A DNA stretch of 64,000 nucleotides. Source: Bacillota bacterium (GTDB lineage: Bacteria > Bacillota > Clostridia > Lachnospirales > Lachnospiraceae). This document shows positions 1 to 9,653 of this stretch, in pieces (position 1 is the stretch's first letter; every line of letters begins with the position of its first letter). Made by a program: the position numbers and the translations under genes. The notes under the pieces are model-generated. The model saw only the letters and a list, made by a program, of their open reading frames with translations. It had not been told where the DNA came from and ran no database searches. The stretch covers positions 62,001-126,000 of the forward strand of contig JAEXNR010000011.1 of the NCBI GenBank assembly GCA_023439505.1, read 5' to 3'.

Positions 1-1
1 T

Positions 2-1378
2 CCAGTAACCCGCAATACTCATCCATCCAAAAGGAACGGGTCTGGTAATCGCAGCGAAATAGTTATCCCAGTATGGTCCGTCAATCTCATTGTTAGGATA
101 CAAAGCTCTGTAACCAGCCCAAACATCTGCATCCAAAGTGATCGGTACAGGCATAGCATCCCTAATCAGAGGAGCTCCAGCTGCGTTTGTAATGCTTTCA
201 TTCTGATAAACTTCCAATTTAGCCTTCCAGCCATCTGCACCCCAACCCATAAATTTTAATAATTCATAAGCTTCTCTTGGATGCTCTGTAGATGCGGAGA
301 TACCACCCATATCCAAAGTAGCAACTGCATTCGCTACACCATCAACCTTCTCCACAGACGGAACAGGATACGGTACATAATTAATATTCAAATCTTTCTT
401 GTATTCATCAGTATCCCAAAGATTCATGTAGGTCCAGTAAGACTCTGCCATCAATGCTACACGACCGCTGGACCCTGCCCAGGCTGCAGAGTCACCTAAC
501 CAGTTTTGCATGTCAATGGTATCTACACTTGGTGCAACATAACCATTCAGCTTAAGATCCGCTTGTTCCTGTTCCCCGATTGCCCATACGCCTAAATTAA
601 AGCCTTTTCCATTCCAGCCAAATTCCCCTTTAATCTTCTGGGAAGCCGCAATACCATATAAACTGTCAAGTCTGATATTACCACCTATACCATAGTAAGC
701 AGGTGACGCCGTCTTATCCGTTGTATCCTTAACAATTTGAATCATCTCTGCCCAGGTCCAGTCCGTAGAAGGCATTGGCTGGTTAAGCGTTTCCATTAAA
801 GTACGGTCAATATAGATGGCACTGGGAAAGTATTTGATAGGAGCTGCCCATTGTCTTCCCGAGTCGTAGGTACCAACAGCTAATTCATTAATTGTAGGCA
901 TAATGGTCTTGTTCTCTTCATCTGCATTCCATAAATCTGTCATATCATACAGCAGTTTATTGGAAAGTGCGTAGTCAGCATTACCAAACATAAACGCATC
1001 TGGCATTGTACCTGCTGCAATCAAGTTAGTTAGTGTAGTTTCATAATCCCCAACTACAACATAAGTAGATTTAACAGTAATATTAGGGTATTTCTCCATG
1101 AATTTTTTAGCTAATTCCTGTGTAAGAACATCACTGTCAAAGTTCATGTAAGTTAATGTGATCTCCTCTGTGGTCATAGGCGGTAGTCCTGCTTCATCCT
1201 TAGCTGTGGCATCAGTAGGTGTTGCCGTTCCTTCATTTGATGATGCATCAGGTGTTGTACCCTGTGCAACTCCTGGAGCAGTTGTATCTTCTTTGTTTTC
1301 ATTGCTGCCGAAAACACACCCCGATAAAATAGACACTAACAAAACAAGAGTCATTAGTAAACTTATTAGTTTCTTCAT
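2..1378 (-). CDS. Sugar ABC transporter solute-binding lipoprotein (C-terminus cut by window edge)
   Basis: Extracellular solute-binding protein of the SBP_bac_1 (MalE-like) type that should capture oligosaccharides for the permeases just upstream. The reading frame is open from the start codon to the first base of the window (459 codons visible). The start at 1378 follows a GGAGGAGGATATTT ribosome binding site. Residues 1-21 form a lipoprotein signal ending in the lipobox LSGC (Cys21), followed by a Thr/Ser/Ala/Glu-rich linker of about 25 residues, then the mature domain beginning near TEEITLTYMNFDSD. It is the last visible gene of the nine-gene operon that starts with GH51 at 14201. Two hairpins lie in the 91-bp gap before it. 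The family is secure; the ligand is inferred from context to be an arabinose- or xylose-containing oligosaccharide. Confidence 0.9.
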   Translation of the reverse strand, partial: MKKLISLLMTLVLLVSILSGCVFGSNENKEDTTAPGVAQGTTPDASSNEGTATPTDATAKDEAGLPPMTTEEITLTYMNFDSDVLTQELAKKFMEKYPNITVKSTYVVVGDYETTLTNLIAAGTMPDAFMFGNADYALSNKLLYDMTDLWNADEENKTIMPTINELAVGTYDSGRQWAAPIKYFPSAIYIDRTLMETLNQPMPSTDWTWAEMIQIVKDTTDKTASPAYYGIGGNIRLDSLYGIAASQKIKGEFGWNGKGFNLGVWAIGEQEQADLKLNGYVAPSVDTIDMQNWLGDSAAWAGSSGRVALMAESYWTYMNLWDTDEYKKDLNINYVPYPVPSVEKVDGVANAVATLDMGGISASTEHPREAYELLKFMGWGADGWKAKLEVYQNESITNAAGAPLIRDAMPVPITLDADVWAGYRALYPNNEIDGPYWDNYFAAITRPVPFGWMSIAGYW

Positions 1379-1415
1379 AAATATCCTCCTCCAATAAATC
1401 AATATTTTTCATCGT

Positions 1416-1470
1416 ATGGTGTTTGTACCATGCAATATTTATGAAATATCATTTATTCCTCATAAATGAT
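1416..1470 (-). other. Intercistronic hairpins before the solute-binding gene
   Basis: The 91-bp gap between the permease stop and the solute-binding gene holds two inverted repeats. The first, ATCATTTAT / ATAAATGAT with a 5-base loop (1448-1470), starts at the permease stop codon. The second is ATGGT / ACCAT with a 6-base loop (1416-1431). Neither is followed by a T-run on the minus strand, so they look more like RNA stability or processing elements that raise binding-protein mRNA relative to permease mRNA than like terminators. This role is inference. Confidence 0.4.
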
Positions 1471-2462
1471 TATTCACCTGTAATACCTGTACGATCAATA
1501 CTTTCAACAAAAAATCTCTGCATTATAAAATACATAATTAATACCGGACCAATGCTTAACATTGTAGCTGCCATACGGATTGATTCATTGTTGTCCTGAG
1601 CAGTTCCCTGCATAGCCATTTTTTGGAAATTACCATAATTCACATCAAACTCTTTAAGCTGTATTAAAAGGGTGGTCCAATAGCTCTTATCCGATGTATA
1701 CCCAGAAATATACAACTGTGTCAAATATGACTCATTCCAATACCAAACAATGGAGAATAAAAATACTGTGATGATTGCAGGTACCGCCGACGGAATGGAT
1801 ATTCTAAGGAAAGATCTAAAGTAACCTGCGCCGTCAATGTGAGCTGCTTCAATCAATACCTTAGGTACTTGTTTAAAAAATTGATAAAAAATCAATATAA
1901 AAATTGGTGCATTCAGACCTTGACCCAAAATAGACGGCAATACAAATGACCAGAGGGTATTCGTTAGTTTCAAGTTGTGAAAAAGCACATAGGTAGGCAT
2001 CATAGTGATCTGTGACGGAATTATATAAGAAAAGATCAATAATGCCATGAATAATTTCTTAAACCGAAATTCAAATCGTGCAAATCCATATCCTATAATA
2101 GAACACATAATAACGTTAATAACCGTTGGTAAGCATGTGATTATAACGCTTTTGAAAAAGGTTGTTAGGTATTGCATGCTCTTTGCTGATTGAATATAAT
2201 TATCCAGGTACAGTTTACTGGGTATCCAGCTGATGGAGGAATCCAGCAAGTCATCCAGACTCATAAAGCTACGGCTTACCATGAATAGGATTGGATAAAG
2301 ATAAACAAAGCCGATACAGATGAGTAATGCATATACAACGATTTGCTTTAACAGCCCTTCCTTCTCTCTGGAACCCATTAATAATTTATGTAGTTTATTC
2401 CTATAGATCTCTTTGCTATATCTAGGCCGCTTTATTCTTGTGTTTTTCAATCCTGGCTGCAT
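1470..2462 (-). CDS. Carbohydrate ABC transporter permease (MalG type)
   Basis: Inner-membrane permease of a CUT1 sugar importer, 330 residues, about six transmembrane segments beginning near QIVVYALLICIGFVYLYPIL. The EAA loop that docks the ATPase is seen as EAAHIDGAGYFRSFLRISIP. The start at 2462 is chosen because GGAGGGGG lies 6-8 bases upstream; it makes a 41-bp overlap with the end of the partner permease, so translation is probably coupled. An internal Met at residue 29 is a possible shorter start, leaving a more typical N-terminus. It pairs with the MalF-type gene at 2422-3429 and with the solute-binding protein at 1378. Its substrate is inferred from the surrounding GH51/GH43 genes. 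Confidence 0.93.
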   Translation of the reverse strand: MQPGLKNTRIKRPRYSKEIYRNKLHKLLMGSREKEGLLKQIVVYALLICIGFVYLYPILFMVSRSFMSLDDLLDSSISWIPSKLYLDNYIQSAKSMQYLTTFFKSVIITCLPTVINVIMCSIIGYGFARFEFRFKKLFMALLIFSYIIPSQITMMPTYVLFHNLKLTNTLWSFVLPSILGQGLNAPIFILIFYQFFKQVPKVLIEAAHIDGAGYFRSFLRISIPSAVPAIITVFLFSIVWYWNESYLTQLYISGYTSDKSYWTTLLIQLKEFDVNYGNFQKMAMQGTAQDNNESIRMAATMLSIGPVLIMYFIMQRFFVESIDRTGITGE

Positions 2463-3429
2463 TTAACTTCCCCCTCCTTCTTGCCGCCTTTAGCGCTCTT
2501 TCTTGCTTCTTGCTTTCCTTCTTAAAGTTTTTAACCATCTTGTCATAATTATCTTTTCTTGTAAGTAGAATTACTGCAATAACACTCACCAGCGCTGTAA
2601 CAACTACCGAATATGCCCATGCCATTGCAGATGCGTAGCCATAACCCTTATTGCCCGCAAACATAGCTTGCGAAATAGCGGTAATTATGCTGTTCTGCTC
2701 ATTATTGGATAAAAAGATAACGGAATAAACTGCATTTAACAGGATCATCGGCTTAATGGTAGGCATTGTAATCTTCCAAAAGCATTCCCATCCTGAGCCG
2801 CCATCGATTTTAGCCGCCTCATATAGGGAACTATCAATCTTTTGAAGCGCTGATAAAAATATCAGAATCTGAACACCAGAATACCACAAAACCATAATCA
2901 TGTTTTGAAACAACTCTGTTATAGACTCCGCCATCCAAGGATATAGAAAAGTTTCAAGTGCATCTTGTATTCCAAGATTATTTAGGGCAGGAATTGCTGC
3001 TGCACCCTGATTGGATAACAAATTCATGACTGGTCCGCTTACAATGATAACAGGCAGAAAAAAAATCAGACGAAAAAAACCTTTCATTCTAATCTTTCCA
3101 TTCAATAACATTGCTATAAGAAGTGCAAATACTACGATTACCGGTGCAGATATGAGCGTTTTGATAAAATATGTTCCCAACATAAAGGGGAAATCAGGGT
3201 CCCTCATCATTATATCAGTGTAATTGCCAAAGCCGGTAAAGGTTGCCAGCATGCCTTTCGGTGTGATTTTAATAACCGCCAGACTGTACTGGAAGGATTC
3301 AAGCAACGGTTTGATTAAAAAAATGATTACGCCAATTAACCAGGGAGATATAAATAAATAACCCATTCTAGCTTCTCTTTTTTCAATTTTCCCAATCTTA
3401 ATCTTTTTTATTTTTTGCTTTTTACTCAT
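2422..3429 (-). CDS. Sugar ABC transporter permease (MalF type)
   Basis: CUT1-family permease of 335 residues, with transmembrane segments starting at about residue 23 (YLFISPWLIGVIIFLIKPLL) and an EAA loop EAAKIDGGSGWECFWKITMP. The C-terminal tail is unusually long and basic: about 45 residues rich in Lys, Arg and Ala after the last membrane segment. The start overlaps the stop of the DUF5696 gene as ATGA (4 bp), with a weak GGTGAGG site upstream, which indicates translational coupling. It forms a heterodimer with the MalG-type protein encoded next. Confidence 0.93.
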   Translation of the reverse strand: MSKKQKIKKIKIGKIEKREARMGYLFISPWLIGVIIFLIKPLLESFQYSLAVIKITPKGMLATFTGFGNYTDIMMRDPDFPFMLGTYFIKTLISAPVIVVFALLIAMLLNGKIRMKGFFRLIFFLPVIIVSGPVMNLLSNQGAAAIPALNNLGIQDALETFLYPWMAESITELFQNMIMVLWYSGVQILIFLSALQKIDSSLYEAAKIDGGSGWECFWKITMPTIKPMILLNAVYSVIFLSNNEQNSIITAISQAMFAGNKGYGYASAMAWAYSVVVTALVSVIAVILLTRKDNYDKMVKNFKKESKKQERALKAARRRGKLNAARIEKHKNKAA

Positions 3430-5747
3430 TTAGCCTCACCTACCTTATAAGCCATGGCTTTTATCAGATAACCGTCAACGGTTTGATCATTCTTACTGTA
3501 ATTAATACAAATTTTGATTCCATTATCATAGCTAACCACAGTAACACCATTATCAAGTCGTTCATGTTTTATGATAAACGAATCCTTAACTGCATCATTT
3601 GTCTGCTTCAACTCCTCAGTATATTTGATAATATCATCTTTATAGGTTAAATATTTGGAGCTATAGACATCCGCTGAATTGGTATAAATAAGCTTTGAGG
3701 AATCCTCTTTCGTAATATAGTAGGAAGGATAGACGCCTGCTTCTATGAGCTTCAATAAGTATTCCTGCTTATTCGCTTCAAAATTTATGTATTCAGAATA
3801 CATTGGCATAACACCCTTTAATACCATTGATAAAAATGGTATCTCTTCATCCTGAAAATTATAAGTTGAGGAGCTTAGCGGCATATCAAGATAAGCATCG
3901 GTAAAATTCCATAAGTAGGAATTCGGTTGTATCAGTACCAAATCAAAATCCTGATCCATTCCGGATATGGTATCTATATACTTCGTCATTGTATCCTTCC
4001 TAGAATAATACTTACTGTTATAGCTGTAGGAATACAGGTTATTTGTGATGCCTGCTAAGGAAATATCCTTGATACCCTTTTCTGAATAATCCTTCTTTAA
4101 TATGTTAATATAGTAATCACTTCTGGCTGGCGTCAAATACAAGAACTGGTCATAAACCTCTGCATAGGACCATTGTGTATATAACCTTTTATTCACTCTT
4201 TTTACTACATTGAACTTTGAGGCAGTCTTGTTTTCATCAGGATTGATTCGCAGTGCATCCTGATACAAGTATAACTGTTTACCGGACTCATTCACTTCCT
4301 TTATAAGCTTAGTCAGTGCTTTCGATCCACCGATCGCTCTATCTGCTTTATAATTTTTAACCGGAAGATCATACAGGCCACCTGCCTGCCAGCCCTTATA
4401 CAGGGAAATCAAATTAGACACGCCTGCTGCTTCTAAATCCTTGTATATATCGCGAATATCCTCCGTTGTCGTCATGGTGACGGTACTTTTCGAAAGAAGC
4501 CCATTTTCCCGCTCACTTCCTAAGAAGTCTACTCTGGTATTGTAACTATTATCCTTCACCGTTAGTCCGCCGTCCCGTAATAAGTAATCACGATATCTGT
4601 TAGCCAGCCCACTATAATTGGCAGAATCACCATTTACAAAACAATATTTCACTTTAATATCATTATGTGATCTGTCTTGTTCCACCACTTTAACGCTGCC
4701 TGAATTACTATTGTTGGTGGGCTGTACATACACCTTTCTAAGAATGAATTTTGGATAGATTCGATTATAATCAATTTTTACACCGTTCGGATATGCCTCC
4801 AAGCTGGCTCTTTCCGCTCCGCTTTCAATAATACCCAGATAACCAATCTTATCCTCCGTGTGAACCATTCCAAAGACAGGAGCCATAAGGTTTTCCTCAT
4901 CATTTACTGTATCCAGGTAACCGTTTAATAAGTTTAGTACTTCCGTTTCCCTAAAGCCGATATCGTCACCGTAATACATTCTGGAAAAGCCACCGGTAAT
5001 TTTTCGTTCCTTATCATTCATATAAATCAAAGAACCGTTGCCATCAGGAATCAGCATATAACCTGGTGTATCTCCCAGATACGAGCTTCCGAGGAAAGGG
5101 AATATATTAATTGCACCAATATAATATTCCTTATTCAAATCGTCTGTGGCATATTTTGTACTATTTTCTATAATAGAAGGATCCGGTACTTCAACATTCA
5201 AGGAATCATCCTCTAAGGTTACATATACTTCAAAGTAAAAATCATAATCAAGAAAAGATATATAGGCATGAAAACCATTCTCGATTTCCTCAATTGAAAC
5301 ACTTGTTTCATTATTAATTAAATCAGCTTGTTTTTGATCATTCATACCTTTACCATCGATTACATCAAGAACAATTCCTGACCTCATAAAACCCTGCCAC
5401 TGCTTATTTATTGCAGCATCATCACTTTGGACAAAGGATTTTAGTTCCTGTCCGGTTTTTTTATCCTTTAATGTTATAGACAGAGTTGGTCCATCCAGAT
5501 ATAGCTCATATAACTCATTTTCCGCAACTAGTGCATGATTATATTGACTGGCATTCTCAACAGGATAGTTAATCTCCTGCTTTCCCGGATAGATGACGGC
5601 TTTCCTATTCTCGTTCGTCTTCTGAGTGATAACTGAGGCTAAAATGAGTACGAATATTATTACAACAGGAATAAGTTTTATTAAAATCTTTTTTGCTACA
5701 GTGGGTGTTCTTTTAGAATCCAAGTCGATGCACCGCCTCTCCGCCAA
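3426..5747 (-). CDS. DUF5696 family membrane-anchored protein, glycosidase-like architecture
   Basis: Large protein (773 residues) of the DUF5696 family, which is repeatedly found beside CUT1 sugar permeases in Firmicutes; its function is not established. A single N-terminal transmembrane anchor (about residues 20-41, ILIKLIPVVIIFVLILASVI) puts the rest outside the cell. Residues about 60-330 look like a beta-sandwich, the middle (about 400-650) like alternating strands and helices, and the end (about 700-770, with DNGVTVVSYDNGIKICINY) like a small beta domain. This sandwich-barrel-sandwich order resembles extracellular glycoside hydrolases, but no catalytic pair is identified. The frame opens at a TTG (5747) that overlaps the upstream gene by 35 bp; a TTG at 5723 with GGAGAGG before it is an alternative start. 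Confidence 0.8.
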   Translation of the reverse strand: MAERRCIDLDSKRTPTVAKKILIKLIPVVIIFVLILASVITQKTNENRKAVIYPGKQEINYPVENASQYNHALVAENELYELYLDGPTLSITLKDKKTGQELKSFVQSDDAAINKQWQGFMRSGIVLDVIDGKGMNDQKQADLINNETSVSIEEIENGFHAYISFLDYDFYFEVYVTLEDDSLNVEVPDPSIIENSTKYATDDLNKEYYIGAINIFPFLGSSYLGDTPGYMLIPDGNGSLIYMNDKERKITGGFSRMYYGDDIGFRETEVLNLLNGYLDTVNDEENLMAPVFGMVHTEDKIGYLGIIESGAERASLEAYPNGVKIDYNRIYPKFILRKVYVQPTNNSNSGSVKVVEQDRSHNDIKVKYCFVNGDSANYSGLANRYRDYLLRDGGLTVKDNSYNTRVDFLGSERENGLLSKSTVTMTTTEDIRDIYKDLEAAGVSNLISLYKGWQAGGLYDLPVKNYKADRAIGGSKALTKLIKEVNESGKQLYLYQDALRINPDENKTASKFNVVKRVNKRLYTQWSYAEVYDQFLYLTPARSDYYINILKKDYSEKGIKDISLAGITNNLYSYSYNSKYYSRKDTMTKYIDTISGMDQDFDLVLIQPNSYLWNFTDAYLDMPLSSSTYNFQDEEIPFLSMVLKGVMPMYSEYINFEANKQEYLLKLIEAGVYPSYYITKEDSSKLIYTNSADVYSSKYLTYKDDIIKYTEELKQTNDAVKDSFIIKHERLDNGVTVVSYDNGIKICINYSKNDQTVDGYLIKAMAYKVGEAK

Positions 5748-7788
5748 TTGCTTGAATAAAGTCTATAACCTGTGACCATAGGAGATACAGGACAAATAAT
5801 ACTAATAGGACAATTAAAACAGCAAAGAAGGTTAAAGCGATTACTTTGGCTGTTTCCTTCAAGGTTATGTTATTAATCTCTTTCAGCGTAATGATGATTA
5901 AGATAACAATCCATGCAATAATTAATTGATGAGGAGCTTGAATTAAAAACTTCTCATTTATCGTGAAGACATGAGTAAGCAAAAATACAATAGGCTGTAA
6001 AATTATGTAGGGAGTAAGACAATAAACAAACGCACAATAAATTTGCTTAAAAGATCCTTCTCCATCATTAATGGTACAGATCAAATAGTTACAGCCAATT
6101 AATATCAAAAATGCGATCAACACCGTTCCGATATCAGACAGCATGCTATACTTACCCTCAATAGAATTCTTATATAAAAAGCCACTATAATATTTGGTTA
6201 TAACGTTAATTAAAATAAACAAGGCCAGTAGAATATTAGCACTAAGATAAGAGGCTTTTCCCTCCCAGCGTACTCCGTAAGAACCGTCAATGGGATGTTT
6301 CATAAAGTAAAGACTATACCTTACTCTGGAAATCAGCGGTATTCTTTTAACCTTTGCGATCTGCTCATTTACAACCCTAAATACCCCATACTTCTTTTGA
6401 AGACGCTTAAGGATTCGAAGGACAAACAGGAATACCAGGCACGCAGCTCCTACAGGAATCAGGTATTTGCTAATCCAAATGTTACGAATCTCCCAGAAGG
6501 AATCGGAATAAGTCGTGTAGTCATAGGACAGTTTGGCGAATTTCATGGCCTCTGTATAATTGTCTTCCTGAAGCAGGGCACGGCCCATTGCTTTGTTCGA
6601 ATAGGCAAAGGTACTGTTTATCTTTAAAATTTCTACTAAAGGCTCTTTACTTTCTGTGTATCTTCCTTTCGAATACAGATACAAGGCTTTGTGTAACAAA
6701 CCCGTAAACTCGGTAGGTTGATACACTTGTATTTTATTCATATCCGAGTCCAAAATGTAGATATTGTCGTTTTTGTCTACACTGATCGCTTCAATCTTCT
6801 TACTTAAACCGACACGCTGCTTCCCATCATCGCTTCCACCAAATACAAACAGCATTTCACCTTCATTACTGAATTCGTATACATACCCTAATTGAGATAC
6901 CATAAAAACATTATCATGATTACCTGTTGTAACTGCAACTGGAAGACTATCATATCGATCGGGATTCATTATATTCTTTCCCGCTATATTAAGTCTTTTC
7001 AATTCGTTATCATCTGTGCTGTCCGGATCATCACTCTGTTTCCCACGGGTCACTGTATATATGAGGCCTCTTTCATCAATCGCCAGATTATCTGGTGTTG
7101 CAGGTTTGTTACTTACCTTTTTTGCTTTCTGAGCATCCGTACTTACTATACTCAGAAACTTATCAGCGATAGATAAGTTGGTGAAGTTGGTTCCAAAGTA
7201 GCCTAAAAAGGTTCCACCCTCCGTTGGGCTAATCTGAACAATACCATTCATGTTAGCTTCACATATGACAAACATAATCCCTGCAGCGTTTACAACGACT
7301 TTTAAAGGCATGAATCTCATTTCATCCCCATATAAAGGGTGATTTGGCTTCCCATATTCATTAATAACGTTACCCTCTGTATCAAATACAAATATTTTTT
7401 CAGCATCACGGTCTGCAACATAAGTTAACTTATCATTAGTTACATAAAGTCCGCACGGATTCATAAGAACATCGGATCCAAAATCTCTTATATAATTACC
7501 TTGAAGATCAGATACAAGAATTCTTTTATTTCCGGTATCTGCAATATAAATTTCTCCATCCTCGGTAATCATCATATCCTTAGCACCCATGATTGGGGTG
7601 TCACCAATCTTGGAAATCGATGTGCCCGGAACATAGGCTGCCTGTGTTTCTATCAGATTACCATAACCCGTATGTGTGTAGGTTTTATAAGGAACCTCAG
7701 CATAAGCCTCCTGAGTATTCATGGTCAAAGCCGACAACACGATACAAATAAGTAATGTACGTAGCAGAAGCTTTGGAAATTTTCTCAT
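5713..7788 (-). CDS. Secreted NHL-repeat protein with YIP1-like membrane domain
   Basis: 691 residues. A signal peptide (residues 1-30, ending AYA) is followed by NHL-type beta-propeller repeats (about 60-370) with recurring phrases such as GEIYIADTGNKRILVSD and NIYILDSDMNKIQVYQ. A short TPR-like helical stretch (KALYLYSKGRYTESKEPLVEILK) comes next, then a transmembrane segment near residue 450 and a C-terminal bundle of about five membrane helices resembling YIP1 proteins. The propeller would be outside the cell, next to the importers. It lies between the two permease pairs and overlaps the DUF5696 gene by 35 bp. A sensing or scaffolding role for the glycan-import complex is inference. The domain calls rest on motif appearance. 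Confidence 0.82.
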   Translation of the reverse strand: MRKFPKLLLRTLLICIVLSALTMNTQEAYAEVPYKTYTHTGYGNLIETQAAYVPGTSISKIGDTPIMGAKDMMITEDGEIYIADTGNKRILVSDLQGNYIRDFGSDVLMNPCGLYVTNDKLTYVADRDAEKIFVFDTEGNVINEYGKPNHPLYGDEMRFMPLKVVVNAAGIMFVICEANMNGIVQISPTEGGTFLGYFGTNFTNLSIADKFLSIVSTDAQKAKKVSNKPATPDNLAIDERGLIYTVTRGKQSDDPDSTDDNELKRLNIAGKNIMNPDRYDSLPVAVTTGNHDNVFMVSQLGYVYEFSNEGEMLFVFGGSDDGKQRVGLSKKIEAISVDKNDNIYILDSDMNKIQVYQPTEFTGLLHKALYLYSKGRYTESKEPLVEILKINSTFAYSNKAMGRALLQEDNYTEAMKFAKLSYDYTTYSDSFWEIRNIWISKYLIPVGAACLVFLFVLRILKRLQKKYGVFRVVNEQIAKVKRIPLISRVRYSLYFMKHPIDGSYGVRWEGKASYLSANILLALFILINVITKYYSGFLYKNSIEGKYSMLSDIGTVLIAFLILIGCNYLICTINDGEGSFKQIYCAFVYCLTPYIILQPIVFLLTHVFTINEKFLIQAPHQLIIAWIVILIIITLKEINNITLKETAKVIALTFFAVLIVLLVLFVLYLLWSQVIDFIQAIGGEAVHRLGF

Positions 7789-7835
7789 TTTTATATAAGC
7801 CTCCTGAAATAATAGGCTTGCCTCCTCTCTCCTGA

Positions 7836-8720
7836 TTATTTAATACCGGAATGCGCCATAGTATTCATGATGCTATTTTGCAGTACGATAAAGAGGATCA
7901 AGTTAGGTATAAACATAATCAGTGAAGCTGCTGCTGCCAAACCTTGTCCGGCAATATTCACACCACTTGAAATATCTGTTTGAGTTGCCAGTGTATTCAT
8001 GTAAAATCCTAATGTTTTTAATCCTTCGTCATTAACATAAAAATTCGATGTTTCCAGATTTGTCCATACCTGTTGGAATACTAAGATCGCCGCAGTTGCA
8101 ATTGCAGGCTTGATCATCGGAATAATGATTTTATAATATACCTTAAAATCATTTGCACCATCGATATAAGCAGCCTCTATTAAGGAATCCGGAACCTGAT
8201 CAATGAACTGCTTTACAAGAAAAAGTGCCACCGGTAATGGTATCAGGGGTAAAATATGAGAAAAATATGTATTGGTCAGACCTAACATATTCACAGTCAG
8301 ATATCTAGGTATCATAACCGCTACCGGTACAAACATCAGGGCTGCCTGATTGATATTCATCAATGCAAATTTCCCTTTAAATTTCAGCTTAGATAACGCA
8401 AAACCAGCTGCTGTTGATAAAACTATCGAAGAAAATACAACGGTTCCCGTAACTATGATACTATTAAACACATAACGGTTCATTGGTATACCGGAGGTTC
8501 TTGATAATTTAAATAGCCTGGTAAAGTTATCAAAGGTAGGATGTGTCACAAAAAACTTTGGTGGAAATGCGAATAATTCTTCCATAGGCTTAAAGGCATG
8601 ATTAATGATAAAAATAATCGGTAGCCCCATAAATAGTACCAAAGGAAGTAATACAATAATTATCTTGATTTGACCTTTTTCAAACCTGTTAGGATTGATA
8701 CGGTTACCCTTATATGCCAT
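7836..8720 (-). CDS. Carbohydrate ABC transporter permease (MalG type)
   Basis: 294-residue CUT1 permease. Six hydrophobic segments are visible, starting with IIIVLLPLVLFMGLPIIFII. The ATPase-docking loop reads EAAYIDGANDFKVYYKIIIP. It sits 14 bp downstream of its MalF-type partner, with a GGAGGGAG site before the ATG at 8720. Together with 8735-9640 and the 996-residue solute-binding protein it makes the first importer of the operon. The protein is only distantly similar to the second MalG-type protein at 1470-2462, so the two importers probably have different substrates. Confidence 0.93.
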   Translation of the reverse strand: MAYKGNRINPNRFEKGQIKIIIVLLPLVLFMGLPIIFIINHAFKPMEELFAFPPKFFVTHPTFDNFTRLFKLSRTSGIPMNRYVFNSIIVTGTVVFSSIVLSTAAGFALSKLKFKGKFALMNINQAALMFVPVAVMIPRYLTVNMLGLTNTYFSHILPLIPLPVALFLVKQFIDQVPDSLIEAAYIDGANDFKVYYKIIIPMIKPAIATAAILVFQQVWTNLETSNFYVNDEGLKTLGFYMNTLATQTDISSGVNIAGQGLAAAASLIMFIPNLILFIVLQNSIMNTMAHSGIK

Positions 8721-8734
8721 ATTGAATCTCCCTC

Positions 8735-9640
8735 CTAATCATCATGGAATAGTCGTTTTGAAATACTGGAGAATAAATAAATAATTCCGAGTAATACAAC
8801 TGAAACTGCTGCCGCATAGCCCATTTCATATCTTATAAATCCATAATCCTCTATATGATTCACGATTAATTGTCCATAATAACCAGGCGTCGGATTACCA
8901 GCTAACTGTGTGCTGATGACACCCATCTGAAATGCACTTACGATGGACATAACCGCTGCAAAAAGCATCTGTGGCTTCATGGTAGGAATGGTGATATAAA
9001 TCATTTCCTGGAATCGGTTTTTTACTCCGTCAATCGCTGCTGCTTCATATAAAGTTTCATCTGAATTTAAGATACCGGCAAGTATTGCCAAAAAGCCTAC
9101 ACCCATACTACTCCATAATCCAATAATAATTATGATTGGAAGCAGATATCTACCATCCACCAACCAGATAATCGGATCATGAATAATTCCAAGCTTTATC
9201 AACCAACTGTTAATATAGCCGGTCTGGTCTCCTGAGAACATTACCTTCCACAGAACCATCATCGCAACACCGCCTGTCATACTTGGCGAGTACAAGATCA
9301 AGGCTAATATGGTTCTAGCCCCTTTTGTCAGCTGGGACAGAGCCCAGGCAACAATAAAGGAGAGTACATATCCTCCCGGACCTACTATGAGTGCATATTG
9401 AACTGTATTAGGAAGGACATGTTGCATAAATACCGAATCTTTTGTAATTAAATTAATATAGTTTAAAAAGCCTGTAAATCCCGGAACTTCTATTGCATTA
9501 AAATTAGTAAAGGATAGTCCGATTGCAATAACAACGGGGATCAAAATAAATATTGTAAACAAGAGCGCATAAGGAAACAAGAAGATATATCCATTGCGAT
9601 TCCTATATTCTCTTCTGCTGATTGAAGCTTTACGTTTCAT
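8735..9640 (-). CDS. Sugar ABC transporter permease (MalF type)
   Basis: CUT1 permease of 301 residues, with the first membrane segment at GYIFLFPYALLFTIFILIPV and an EAA loop EAAAIDGVKNRFQEMIYITIP. The frame is open up to 9679, but the ATG at 9640 is preferred. It has GGGGGAATAACA just upstream and leaves a 13-bp gap after the solute-binding gene, whereas the longer form would overlap that gene and adds a non-membrane leader. It pairs with the MalG-type gene at 7836-8720. Confidence 0.93.
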   Translation of the reverse strand: MKRKASISRREYRNRNGYIFLFPYALLFTIFILIPVVIAIGLSFTNFNAIEVPGFTGFLNYINLITKDSVFMQHVLPNTVQYALIVGPGGYVLSFIVAWALSQLTKGARTILALILYSPSMTGGVAMMVLWKVMFSGDQTGYINSWLIKLGIIHDPIIWLVDGRYLLPIIIIIGLWSSMGVGFLAILAGILNSDETLYEAAAIDGVKNRFQEMIYITIPTMKPQMLFAAVMSIVSAFQMGVISTQLAGNPTPGYYGQLIVNHIEDYGFIRYEMGYAAAVSVVLLGIIYLFSSISKRLFHDD

Positions 9641-9653
9641 TGTTATTCCCCCA

